64,000 bases of DNA, taken from an uncultured Hyphomonadaceae bacterium (GTDB lineage Bacteria > Pseudomonadota > Alphaproteobacteria > Caulobacterales > Maricaulaceae). A program made the translations under genes and the position numbers. Location: positions 118,618-182,617 of the forward strand of contig CAJXPX010000001.1 of NCBI GenBank assembly GCA_913058335.1, in the 5' to 3' direction. Under the pieces are notes generated by a model that saw only the letters and a list, made by a program, of their open reading frames with translations, was not told the origin of the DNA and did not search any database. Of the stretch, positions 47,882-56,890 are shown piece by piece. How positions within the stretch are numbered: position 1 is the stretch's first letter; each line of letters opens with the position of its first letter.

Positions 47882-49036
47882 TTATGCCACAACCTGCCTG
47901 TCTGAGGATTGGCGCCAGTTGGTGCCATCGGAAACGCAAAGTTCCGACCCGTTTGACGCATCCATTACATATATGATCGCCCCAATTCCAAATTGGGCTG
48001 CAGACGGCAGGGCGGATACGGAGTAACTTTTGACCCTAACGGCCCCGTCCACATCTAAACGACTTAGCGGCGCGTTCAGTCCAATTCCGACATTGCCGGA
48101 TGCGCCGTTCAGGATCACATGGTTCTGCGTCTGACCTGACGCATCTCGCGACAGAAATCGTATGTCGCGCCCTCTTCCCAAACACCGAATGACAAAATCT
48201 GCTTCGTCAGCGCCCGAGTCATATTGTGTGTAAAAGACACCTGATTCATCATTTCCATGCCGTAAAGACACATAGGAACGTGCGAGATGCGTTTTATCAG
48301 CCTTAACAATCAGACGCGGGCTTTGCCCAATACTGTAACTTCCGAGTTCAACTTGCCCGCCGCCTGATGACGTAAATTGTATATTTCCAGAGGCATTTTC
48401 TATTCGAATTTTTTCCATATAAGTCACGCCGTCGGTCGACGTCTTGATTGTAAAATCATCACTCCCGGTAAGGCCCATTTCAGCCCGCCCACTGAAATCG
48501 GTTTGATATAAAAGCGCCGCCGTCTCCGCTAAAGCGGATTTATTTATTTTGATCTGATGACCATTTCCGTCATGATTGAACAGGCTTGCCGCCGAATTTA
48601 AGGAGAGTTTGTTTGTCGAGTCAGCGGCTGCGCCTATTCCGACGCGACCGAATTGAGGTGTCTCGGAAATGACTTCGTTCCATTTCGCTCCGTCCCAGAT
48701 ATAGAGCCCTGCCCTGTCCTCCATCCAAGCGCGCCAGCCCGTCTGCGGCGTAACGAAAGTCCAGTCCCCACTGATGACAACCGCAATCTGCCCCTCGCGC
48801 CCGGCCCATTCGGCGGCCGCATCTGGCGCCACGATATAACGGGCTCCCTCCTCTGGAGTCTCTGGCGGCGCGGCAAGCTCAGCCGTCAAGACGCTGAGCT
48901 GCACTACCGCGTCCAAGAGCAAAAGAGCTTCATTATGCGTAATATGTTTTTGCGCCTGTGCAGGCTGGATAAAGGGAAGATTAAGATGCTGAGATTTTGT
49001 CATGATAGCTCCATTTGACGTCGTAAAAGCCATCAT
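47882..49036 (-). CDS. DUF2793 domain-containing phage/GTA tail-fibre-like protein
   Basis: NLPFIQPAQAQKHITHNEALLLLDAVVQLSVL...PEEGARYIV...WAGREGQIAV...GWRAWMEDRAGLYIWDGAKWNE; C-terminal fibre-like repeats (NVGIGLNAPLSRLDVDGAVRVKSY). Confidence 0.82.
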   Translation of the reverse strand: MMAFTTSNGAIMTKSQHLNLPFIQPAQAQKHITHNEALLLLDAVVQLSVLTAELAAPPETPEEGARYIVAPDAAAEWAGREGQIAVVISGDWTFVTPQTGWRAWMEDRAGLYIWDGAKWNEVISETPQFGRVGIGAAADSTNKLSLNSAASLFNHDGNGHQIKINKSALAETAALLYQTDFSGRAEMGLTGSDDFTIKTSTDGVTYMEKIRIENASGNIQFTSSGGGQVELGSYSIGQSPRLIVKADKTHLARSYVSLRHGNDESGVFYTQYDSGADEADFVIRCLGRGRDIRFLSRDASGQTQNHVILNGASGNVGIGLNAPLSRLDVDGAVRVKSYSVSALPSAAQFGIGAIIYVMDASNGSELCVSDGTNWRQSSDRQVVA

Positions 49037-49206
49037 AACTCCGTTTTTAAAAGCGCGGATTTAGTTTTATGTTTTCTCTCTACATTGTCATTTTAAAGTG
49101 TCATAATTCTTTGTTAAGTTGTTTTTCTCGCTAATAAAATTCCTTCATATTTACGCTTGTAATTGCTCGTAATTTCAGAAAAACAGAACACAAAAGGAAG
49201 AACTAT

Positions 49207-49878
49207 ATGATTGTCGTCTGTTATGGAATTCATAAATCAGCAAGCACTTTTACTTATCAGATTGTGAAAGAAATCTTGTTGGCCAATTTTGATTCTGTAG
49301 AATGTCCGGATGGAGTCTTTCCGGCCAAGGAGAATTCTTTGGCGCAATTCAAAGATATAATTCTTAGCGACAACAAAGTCTTAGTGATTAAAACGCACGG
49401 AGCCTCAACCCCTTATGTTGATGAATTAAAATCTCAAACACGCGTTCTATCGACTGCAAATTACAGAGACCCCCGCGAAATTGCCCTGTCCATGATTGAT
49501 CACGGGAACCGTTCCCGCGAACAAGGCCAGGAAAATGTTATGGCAGGTATCGAAACTATCGACGATGCAATTTCTTTATTAAAAGTCGAGATTAAACGCT
49601 TTGAGACTTGGACAGCACATGATTTCAACATGCCAGTCTTTTATGAGGATATATGTTTTGACTCTATTCCCAACGTAAAAAAGCTATTTACGCATCTTAC
49701 AGGAAAGCCTTCCACAGATGAAGACGCTCAAGCCATTCTGGATAAGTTTTCAGAACGGAAAAACATTATGTTCAACAAAGGCAAGAAAAAGCGTTACGAA
49801 GAAGACATGACGCAAGAAAACAGTCAAAAAATTGTTGATGCTTTCCCTGAGTTTTATTCCAAATATATCAATAATTAG
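49207..49878 (+). CDS. Sulfotransferase-like protein
   Basis: IVVCYGIHKSASTFTYQIVKEIL resembles the PAPS-binding P-loop; NYRDPREIALSMIDHG resembles the 3'-PB motif region. Confidence 0.6.
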   Translation: MIVVCYGIHKSASTFTYQIVKEILLANFDSVECPDGVFPAKENSLAQFKDIILSDNKVLVIKTHGASTPYVDELKSQTRVLSTANYRDPREIALSMIDHGNRSREQGQENVMAGIETIDDAISLLKVEIKRFETWTAHDFNMPVFYEDICFDSIPNVKKLFTHLTGKPSTDEDAQAILDKFSERKNIMFNKGKKKRYEEDMTQENSQKIVDAFPEFYSKYINN

Positions 49879-49897
49879 TCATCTGAATACAAAGGGT

Positions 49898-51955
49898 CTA
49901 GTTTGGTCCCTTCTCCATAATATCTTCGAACAGATTTGGATGTGTCTTGGCGTACATCTCTCCGGACATTATTCCAAATTCATATGAAATGTGGCCGTGG
50001 TCATAAAGCGCGGGAATTCCGTCCGGCGTTTGCATCAAACATGACATCGCATCATCCGGGTCTGTACAAAGCATCGAAATCCTATCGATATAGTGGGATT
50101 CCATTTTCTTGAAGTCTTCTTTCAGAGCTGTCGTTCTACCATTAAACCCAAAATGACGGATATAGTCGGGCGCCGCGCAATTCCTTACATCTTTTGTTTG
50201 GTTTATCACCTTGTGACATTCACTATCCACGACGATGAAAGGCCCGTAAGTCACGACTGTGATCTTGGGATTTAACTCTCGAAGCTGGGTAAATATATGA
50301 AGTGTTCTAGTTTTACGCTGATAATAGGGATACCGGCTCGCATAGACTATGATGTCGAGCTTTTCTGCAAACTTCGGATTTTCAAGAATTTTTTTCCGAG
50401 CCTCGCATTCTTTGTTAGTCGTCGTCCAATCATCGTCCACCAGCTCTGACTTCACACACTCATTCATACTCCCAAAAACAATAAAGTTGATATTTTCATT
50501 ATTCCCATATCCTGCTTGCATGAAGTTATACCCATCGATCTCATGTGAGTTACCGAAAACAAGAACTTGAATCGGACGATCTCTATGACATTCTTCTTGG
50601 GTAAAGTAGGTCGTCAATCGGCAGGCATTTTCATATAATTGAAACCGGTCTTTTTTTCCTGATCTTATTTGCTGGGGGGATAAAAAAGTAATTTTTTTAT
50701 AGCTCGCCCCTTCAATTGATGCGCTTTGATTTTCCGTTTGGGAAACAATGTTTGCTACCTCATCCTTCTCTTTATAAAAACCGTCCTGTTGCCAAGCCAA
50801 GCCACCAAACGCAATCAGACCCAATGCCAGAGCGGCCGTGCGCCAAAGGAAACCCTTCTGGCTCGGCACGTCTTCTGTGCTCGCCTTATTCTCGCCGCGG
50901 GAATAAAAGGCTTTTTCGACGCCGTAATAAAGAATGAGGGTTGCGGCCAGAATGGCAAGGCTGAGCCCGCCCTGCTCCCAAAGTGTCAGCTCCAATCCGG
51001 TCGCGTAACGATAGAGGACGATAATAGGCCAATGCACCAAATACATGGAGTAAGATACACGTCCCAGCCAAGTGCTGAGTGGATTCGCCAAAAGGCCTGA
51101 TAAAGAAAACTTTGAATCGCTCTCTAGCATTGCTCCGCCGGCCATAAGAGCAAGGCAGGCGCCAATTGTTGGCGGGAAAACAGCAAATCCAGGAAATAAG
51201 GTTTCCTCGGTATAAGCCATGGCAGACCAAATAATAGCCGCAATCCCCAAGAACATAAGCAGCTCTCTTACCCCTTTGTGCGAAAGGAGAGAGGATAGTC
51301 TTTGACCTCTGGCGAGGACGAGTGTGAGCGCCCCAATTGAAAATTGGAATATACGAAAAGGAAAGAGATAAAAGGCCGCGGACGGATTAATAAAGCTCAT
51401 CCATAAACAGACGGCCGCACCAACTATCGTTACCAGAGCAAAACTCCACAGGAGGGATATACGCTTTTGTATCGTCAATAAGCCGACAAGCAGGGCCGGC
51501 CAAATCAGGTAGAACTGCTCTTCGACCCCGAGCGACCATGTATGGAGTAACGGCTTTAGGGAAGAATCTGCATCCCAATACCCTGCCTCAAAAAAGAAAA
51601 CAAAATTTGAGACCGAGACAACAGCCGCCGCCGCTGATTTAGCAAAATTCTGCAAATCTAAAGGCGTAAGGATAATAAGCGCCGCGACAAAAGTTGCCAA
51701 GACAGTCGCAAAAATTGGCGGGAAAAGCCGCTTGACCCGTCGGGCATAAAAATTTCGGAAGGAAAAGCGCTCCCCTTGCCAGCTTCTTTCAATAATCGCG
51801 CTGATGAGGTAGCCGGAAATGACGAAGAAGACATCGACGCCAATATAACCACCAGAGAACGCCGTAAGGTCAAGGTGAAATAAAACCACCAAAAGCACAG
51901 CCACAGCCCGCAAGCCGTCGATATCGCCTCTATATTTAAATCGAGGATGCATCAT
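49898..51955 (-). CDS. OafA/YrhL-type acyltransferase (acyltransferase_3 + SGNH-like C-terminus)
   Basis: YRGDIDGLRAVAVLLVVLFHLDLTAFSGGYIGVDVFFVISGYLIS; LLHTWSLGVEEQFYLIWPALL; WLGRVSYSMYLVHWPIIVLYR. Confidence 0.93.
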   Translation of the reverse strand: MMHPRFKYRGDIDGLRAVAVLLVVLFHLDLTAFSGGYIGVDVFFVISGYLISAIIERSWQGERFSFRNFYARRVKRLFPPIFATVLATFVAALIILTPLDLQNFAKSAAAAVVSVSNFVFFFEAGYWDADSSLKPLLHTWSLGVEEQFYLIWPALLVGLLTIQKRISLLWSFALVTIVGAAVCLWMSFINPSAAFYLFPFRIFQFSIGALTLVLARGQRLSSLLSHKGVRELLMFLGIAAIIWSAMAYTEETLFPGFAVFPPTIGACLALMAGGAMLESDSKFSLSGLLANPLSTWLGRVSYSMYLVHWPIIVLYRYATGLELTLWEQGGLSLAILAATLILYYGVEKAFYSRGENKASTEDVPSQKGFLWRTAALALGLIAFGGLAWQQDGFYKEKDEVANIVSQTENQSASIEGASYKKITFLSPQQIRSGKKDRFQLYENACRLTTYFTQEECHRDRPIQVLVFGNSHEIDGYNFMQAGYGNNENINFIVFGSMNECVKSELVDDDWTTTNKECEARKKILENPKFAEKLDIIVYASRYPYYQRKTRTLHIFTQLRELNPKITVVTYGPFIVVDSECHKVINQTKDVRNCAAPDYIRHFGFNGRTTALKEDFKKMESHYIDRISMLCTDPDDAMSCLMQTPDGIPALYDHGHISYEFGIMSGEMYAKTHPNLFEDIMEKGPN
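51787..51948. repeat. 162-bp perfect direct repeat, copy 1 (5' end of acyltransferase gene)
   Basis: Identical base for base to 53804-53965 by reading. Confidence 0.9.
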
Positions 51956-51956
51956 T

Positions 51957-53972
51957 TTATTCTGTTCCAGAACTGTCGAGCTGACGCTGACGTTTTGAGG
52001 GTTGCTTCATCATTTCCCTAAGTAGATATTTGTTCTTTTGCCAATACATGTACCCGGTCTTCATCGCGAAAGGTGGAAGCAAATGATCTTGGTCATACAT
52101 CATTGGAATTCCATCATTTGTTTCAACCATACAATTTTCCAACTTACCATCTGCGCACAAAAAGTTTGCTCTATCAATGTAATGGTCGGTCATTGCTTTG
52201 AAGACGTCTATATAAGCTAGGTTGGGTCCCTCATTTCCAAACCCAATGACGTTTTTGGGCAACTTACAACTATTACTGGTGCCAGATTCATTGATAAGTC
52301 GCGAACATGGAACATTCGTTTCGATATAATCTCCTAACACAATCAACTTTATGTCAGGATTTTTGACCAGCATTGCATCGAAAATTTTGTATGCTTCTCC
52401 ACCAAGATGGTTATAGGGATTTTTAGAGGAGTAAAATATAAAGTCTAGATTATCCAAAAAACGCGGATCAAATAAATTATCAAGTCTAGTCTGACATTTC
52501 TCACTGAAAACTCTTTCATTTACGAAATCAAATTCTACGCAACTTTTAATATTACCGAACTTGATGAGTTTTAAACTTTCGGATTGCGCATATCCAGAAA
52601 TTAAAAAATTGAACCCGTCACCTTCATGAGAATCTCCAATGACGAGCATATTTAACTCACTTGGGCGTTCGCATGTATAATGACTAAAATATCTAGAAAG
52701 AGGACATCCTGTTAACCAAAAAAATTGTCCATCACTTCGAGCAGCTTTGACTTGTTCGGCAGTAATTAACCGTCCATTGCCAGACATAGTCGCAGATAAT
52801 GGCCTAGAGAGCCAAATAAATACGGATACTCCAGCAAGAGTTGCCATCACTCCTACTGTTCGCAATACAACACCCCTATCCCGTTCTAATTGCCCACCAA
52901 GACCTTGCTGTTCATTCGGAATAGCTCTTTGATAGAATGCTCGCTCCACGCCATAATGAAGAACGAGAGTACCCAACATAATAACCGCTCCGAGGCCACA
53001 TTGTTCAATCCAGGTTAAATCAGGATTAGTTGAATACCGATAAAGTACAATTATAGGCCAATGTATTAAATACATAGAATATGAAATTCGTCCAACCCAC
53101 GCACTAAATCGGTTGGTCAAAAACCCTGAAAATAAAGAGGCCTCACTGTTTGTAAAAGCTATAAGGACAAGGCAGGCGGCCAAAGTTGGAGGATAAATAG
53201 CAAAGCCAGGAAAAACTGTTTTTTCAGTAACTAAAAATGAGAAACCGATAATTCCCATCAATCCGATAAGAATAGAAATATCTTTAGTAGCGGTTTTGCG
53301 AAACAGCCTTTTCACAGTCTCAGTGCGGCTTAAATGTAGTGTAAAAGCACCTATGGAGAACTGAAATATTCTAAAGGGAAAAAGATAAAATGCCGCTGAC
53401 TTATCGACTCCACTCATCAGATAACAAGCGATTCCTCCAACAAGCGTAATCAAAAAAGTTGTTACAAGTATGGAAACACGCTTTCTGATAGTAAAAAGAA
53501 GGAGAAAAAGGGATGGCCAAAATAAGTAGAATTGTTCCTCAACTCCAAGCGACCAAGTATGTAAAAGAGGTTTGAAACTCGAATCCGCATCCCAATACCC
53601 AGATTCGAAATAAAATACAAAATTGGACAAGGATACAACGGCTGCGGCCGCAGATTTTCCCATTGCTTGGAGGTCAGTCGGCCCAAGTATAAGCAAGCTT
53701 CCTAATACCGTTGCAAGAATAGTTGCGAACAATGCTGGAAATAGCCGCTTTACACGACGGATATAAAAATCTTTAAAACTGAAAGAGTCAGTTTGAAGTT
53801 TTTTTTCAATAATCGCGCTGATGAGGTAGCCGGAAATGACGAAGAAGACATCGACGCCAATATAACCACCAGAGAACGCCGTAAGGTCAAGGTGAAATAA
53901 AACCACCAAAAGCACAGCCACAGCCCGCAAGCCGTCGATATCGCCTCTATATTTAAATCGAGGATTCATCAT
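51957..53972 (-). CDS. OafA/YrhL-type acyltransferase (tandem paralogue)
   Basis: Same N-terminus as the downstream copy; LLHTWSLGVEEQFYLFWPSLF; C-terminal SGNH-like MLVIGDSHEGDG. Confidence 0.93.
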   Translation of the reverse strand: MMNPRFKYRGDIDGLRAVAVLLVVLFHLDLTAFSGGYIGVDVFFVISGYLISAIIEKKLQTDSFSFKDFYIRRVKRLFPALFATILATVLGSLLILGPTDLQAMGKSAAAAVVSLSNFVFYFESGYWDADSSFKPLLHTWSLGVEEQFYLFWPSLFLLLFTIRKRVSILVTTFLITLVGGIACYLMSGVDKSAAFYLFPFRIFQFSIGAFTLHLSRTETVKRLFRKTATKDISILIGLMGIIGFSFLVTEKTVFPGFAIYPPTLAACLVLIAFTNSEASLFSGFLTNRFSAWVGRISYSMYLIHWPIIVLYRYSTNPDLTWIEQCGLGAVIMLGTLVLHYGVERAFYQRAIPNEQQGLGGQLERDRGVVLRTVGVMATLAGVSVFIWLSRPLSATMSGNGRLITAEQVKAARSDGQFFWLTGCPLSRYFSHYTCERPSELNMLVIGDSHEGDGFNFLISGYAQSESLKLIKFGNIKSCVEFDFVNERVFSEKCQTRLDNLFDPRFLDNLDFIFYSSKNPYNHLGGEAYKIFDAMLVKNPDIKLIVLGDYIETNVPCSRLINESGTSNSCKLPKNVIGFGNEGPNLAYIDVFKAMTDHYIDRANFLCADGKLENCMVETNDGIPMMYDQDHLLPPFAMKTGYMYWQKNKYLLREMMKQPSKRQRQLDSSGTE
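53804..53965. repeat. 162-bp perfect direct repeat, copy 2
   Basis: Identical to 51787-51948; flanks diverge. Confidence 0.9.
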
Positions 53973-54021
53973 TTTCTTATAACTTTTCTTATCAATCTAA
54001 TTTTCTATTAAATCGGATATC

Positions 54022-55149
54022 TTAGAGTTTTGCGACGTCAAGAAACGCGGTCAGAACCCGCTGGATTTGGTCCTCGGTTATCTCCGGGAAGATAGGAAGG
54101 CTGATAATCCGGTCTGCAATAAGGGTCGTCACGGAGAGGTCGCCGCTCTTGAACCCTTTATCAATTAAAGCAGGCTGGGCGTGAACCGGTATTGGGTAAT
54201 GCACGCCGCAGGCAATGTTCTGAGCTTTCAGGGCCGCCATAACCTCATCGCGATTGCTGACCTCGACAATGTACTGATGATATACTGGATTGCTCTGTTC
54301 CGGCGGGAGAATGACTTTAAATCCTTTTTCCTTCAAAACGCTATCATAAGCTTTGGCAACTTGACGGCGAGCTTCTGTCCAGTCCGGGAGGTGACGTAGT
54401 TTAACATCCAAGACGGCGGCTTGGAGGGAGTCGATACGAAGATTATCGCCGATCATATCATGGCGGTATTTATCCTGCCGCCCGTGGTCGATATATTTCC
54501 GGATTTTATCGGCTATGTCTTTGTGTTTGGTCAGAACCATACCTGCATCCCCATAAGCGCCGAGGTTTTTTCCGGGATAGAAACTATAGGTCCCTGCATC
54601 CCCTAGTGTTCCGGCCATATGTCCGTTCCAAGTGGCAAGGTGCGCTTGAGCGGAATCCTCATACACTTTTAGATCGTGTTTTTCGGCCAGCGCGTTCAGG
54701 GCGTCCATATCTGCCATTCCGCCATAAATATGAACCGGACAAATAGCTGACGTGTTCTCTGTTACAAGAGCTGCCACTTTTTCAGGATCAATCGTGTAAT
54801 CTCTCGGATCAATATCGGCAAAGACGGGCACACATCCGGCAAGAAGAATAGATTCGGCGGTCGCAAAAAAAGTATGCGAAGGCAGGATTATCTCGGAACC
54901 TTTCGGCAGGTCCGAGACGATAATAGCAGCTGTCAACGCGGAGGTTCCATTGGAACAGCCAATGGCATTCTCAGCCCCTAAACCGTGCAGAGTGCCAAAG
55001 TTTTCTTCAAACGCAGAAACCGCTGGACCTTTTATGAAAGAGCAATCATCGAGCACCTTTTGAATGACGGGCGCTATCTCCCCTTTGATTTGCTGATATT
55101 GCGCTTTCAGATCACAAAGCGGAATAGGAGTTGAGTTTTTAGCCGTCAT
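54022..55149 (-). CDS. DegT/DnrJ/EryC1/StrS aminotransferase (WbpE-like)
   Basis: [61 protein letters not shown]. Confidence 0.93.
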   Translation of the reverse strand: MTAKNSTPIPLCDLKAQYQQIKGEIAPVIQKVLDDCSFIKGPAVSAFEENFGTLHGLGAENAIGCSNGTSALTAAIIVSDLPKGSEIILPSHTFFATAESILLAGCVPVFADIDPRDYTIDPEKVAALVTENTSAICPVHIYGGMADMDALNALAEKHDLKVYEDSAQAHLATWNGHMAGTLGDAGTYSFYPGKNLGAYGDAGMVLTKHKDIADKIRKYIDHGRQDKYRHDMIGDNLRIDSLQAAVLDVKLRHLPDWTEARRQVAKAYDSVLKEKGFKVILPPEQSNPVYHQYIVEVSNRDEVMAALKAQNIACGVHYPIPVHAQPALIDKGFKSGDLSVTTLIADRIISLPIFPEITEDQIQRVLTAFLDVAKL

Positions 55150-55756
55150 AGTCTTTTACGTCTTTCTTTTGCCTGTGGTGCTTTGCCGGATTGCCAAAAG
55201 CGATCATCTCGTCCGGAACGTCTTTCGTAACCACCGATCCGGCCCCGACAAGTGCGCCGACGCCAATACGAAGGCCCGGCAATATTGTTGAATTTGCACC
55301 GATAATGGCCCCTTTACAAATAAGAGGCGCGTTAAGTTTGTCTTTGGTTTGAGCGTTTGCAGGGTAAACCGCATTTGTCAGGACAACATTCGGTCCGATC
55401 CAAACATCGTCCTCTATCACGGTATATTCAGGTATGAAAACCTGAGTGTGAATCCGCACCCGGTGACCAATTTTAACATGGTGTTCGACGACACTCAGCG
55501 TACCAATGGAGACGTTATCACCAATCTCATTGGATTCACGAATATTTGCCTTATTCCCGGTTTGAAATCCCTCGCCGATTTTATTTCCCGAATATATTGT
55601 CGTCCCGGAACGTATTTTTGCTCCGGCCCCTATATGGGTTGGAAGGTCTTTAGGACCCGTCCCTAACAGGCAAAAGTCTTCGACAAGACTATTGGCTCCA
55701 AAGGTCACATCCCCCAAGAGGACAGCGCTTTTCGCAATCATTGATGTCACGCGCAA
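55139..55756 (-). CDS. Left-handed beta-helix acyltransferase (WbpD-like)
   Basis: Hexapeptide repeats; [49 protein letters not shown]. Confidence 0.9.
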   Translation of the reverse strand: MRVTSMIAKSAVLLGDVTFGANSLVEDFCLLGTGPKDLPTHIGAGAKIRSGTTIYSGNKIGEGFQTGNKANIRESNEIGDNVSIGTLSVVEHHVKIGHRVRIHTQVFIPEYTVIEDDVWIGPNVVLTNAVYPANAQTKDKLNAPLICKGAIIGANSTILPGLRIGVGALVGAGSVVTKDVPDEMIAFGNPAKHHRQKKDVKDYDG

Positions 55757-56863
55757 TTAGCTCCGGCGACCAAGGCGGGAATGATGTTGACGGTAACGGA
55801 GTTGAACTTCTTTACCGGATTCAATCGATTCATAAATCGCGGAGACCAGTTCCAGCGATTTGCGCCCTTCGAGTCCATCGACCAGAGAGGCTTTCTCACC
55901 CAAAATTGCATCAGCGACATTATTTAAGTAGCGCTGATGACCGAAACCGTAAACGTCTTTAGGATTGTCATTGTGTTTTCCGCCATCGGCCTCAATCATT
56001 TTCATAGCCGCTTCATCTTCAAAGGCCCAAGTCTGGATCTCGTTCACGGCAAAGCCGCCAATAACAACAGTGCCCTTTTCGCCCAAAATTGACAGAGACC
56101 CTTCAAGATTTAGGGGTCTAGCTGCTGTCGTTGCCTCGACAATACCGGTTGCGCCATTTTCAAATTCGATCAATGCTGCGCCTGTGTCATCACATTCAAT
56201 ATCGGCCAAGGCGGCGCGTGATTTCGCATACACGCTTACGGGATTACCCATGAACCACTGGAGCAAATCAACGTGATGGCTGGCCTGATTGGCAAATACA
56301 CCGCCATCCATCTCCCACGTCCCGCGCCAATCATCCTGATCATAATAATATTGATCCCGACGCCAGCGAACGCGCACACTGCCTGAAATTATCTTTCCAA
56401 AATAGCCTGCTTCAAAGGCCTTACGGGCCAGCTGTACAGGTAAATTATATCGATTTTGCTTAACAACAAACAGTTTAACCCCGGCCTTGTCACATTCCTC
56501 GATCATGCGATCGGCGTCTTGGAGAGTGAGTGCCATCGGTTTTTCAACGATTACGTGTTTCCCGGCTCTTGCGACCTCAACGGCGTGGTCCGCATGATTT
56601 CCGCTCTCGGTAAGGATGCTGACGGCCTGTATATCGTCCCCATGAGCGGCAAGCATTTCCGAGAGAGACAAGAAACCGGGCGTTTCATAAGTGTCACTAA
56701 AAGTCTTTGCCCGATCACCCTGCGGGTCACAAACAGCTACTAAATGTCCGGCCGTAACCTCTCCGGAGTGCAAAATATCCGCGTGGCGCTTCGCAATGCG
56801 GCCGCACCCCATAATTCCAAATCCGATAGAATTCTTTTGTGACATGATTTTCCCAAATTCCAA
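55757..56863 (-). CDS. Gfo/Idh/MocA oxidoreductase (WbpB-like)
   Basis: IGFGIMGCGRIAKRHADIL, GKHVIVEKPMALTLQDADRMIEEC. MSQKNS start (56845) plausible. Confidence 0.92.
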   Translation of the reverse strand: MEFGKIMSQKNSIGFGIMGCGRIAKRHADILHSGEVTAGHLVAVCDPQGDRAKTFSDTYETPGFLSLSEMLAAHGDDIQAVSILTESGNHADHAVEVARAGKHVIVEKPMALTLQDADRMIEECDKAGVKLFVVKQNRYNLPVQLARKAFEAGYFGKIISGSVRVRWRRDQYYYDQDDWRGTWEMDGGVFANQASHHVDLLQWFMGNPVSVYAKSRAALADIECDDTGAALIEFENGATGIVEATTAARPLNLEGSLSILGEKGTVVIGGFAVNEIQTWAFEDEAAMKMIEADGGKHNDNPKDVYGFGHQRYLNNVADAILGEKASLVDGLEGRKSLELVSAIYESIESGKEVQLRYRQHHSRLGRRS

Positions 56864-56890
56864 TTTTACTTTTTTTTACTTTTTTTTATT

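Noticed and set aside
48653-49018. 121-aa plus-strand ORF
   Set aside because: Antisense to the DUF2793 gene.
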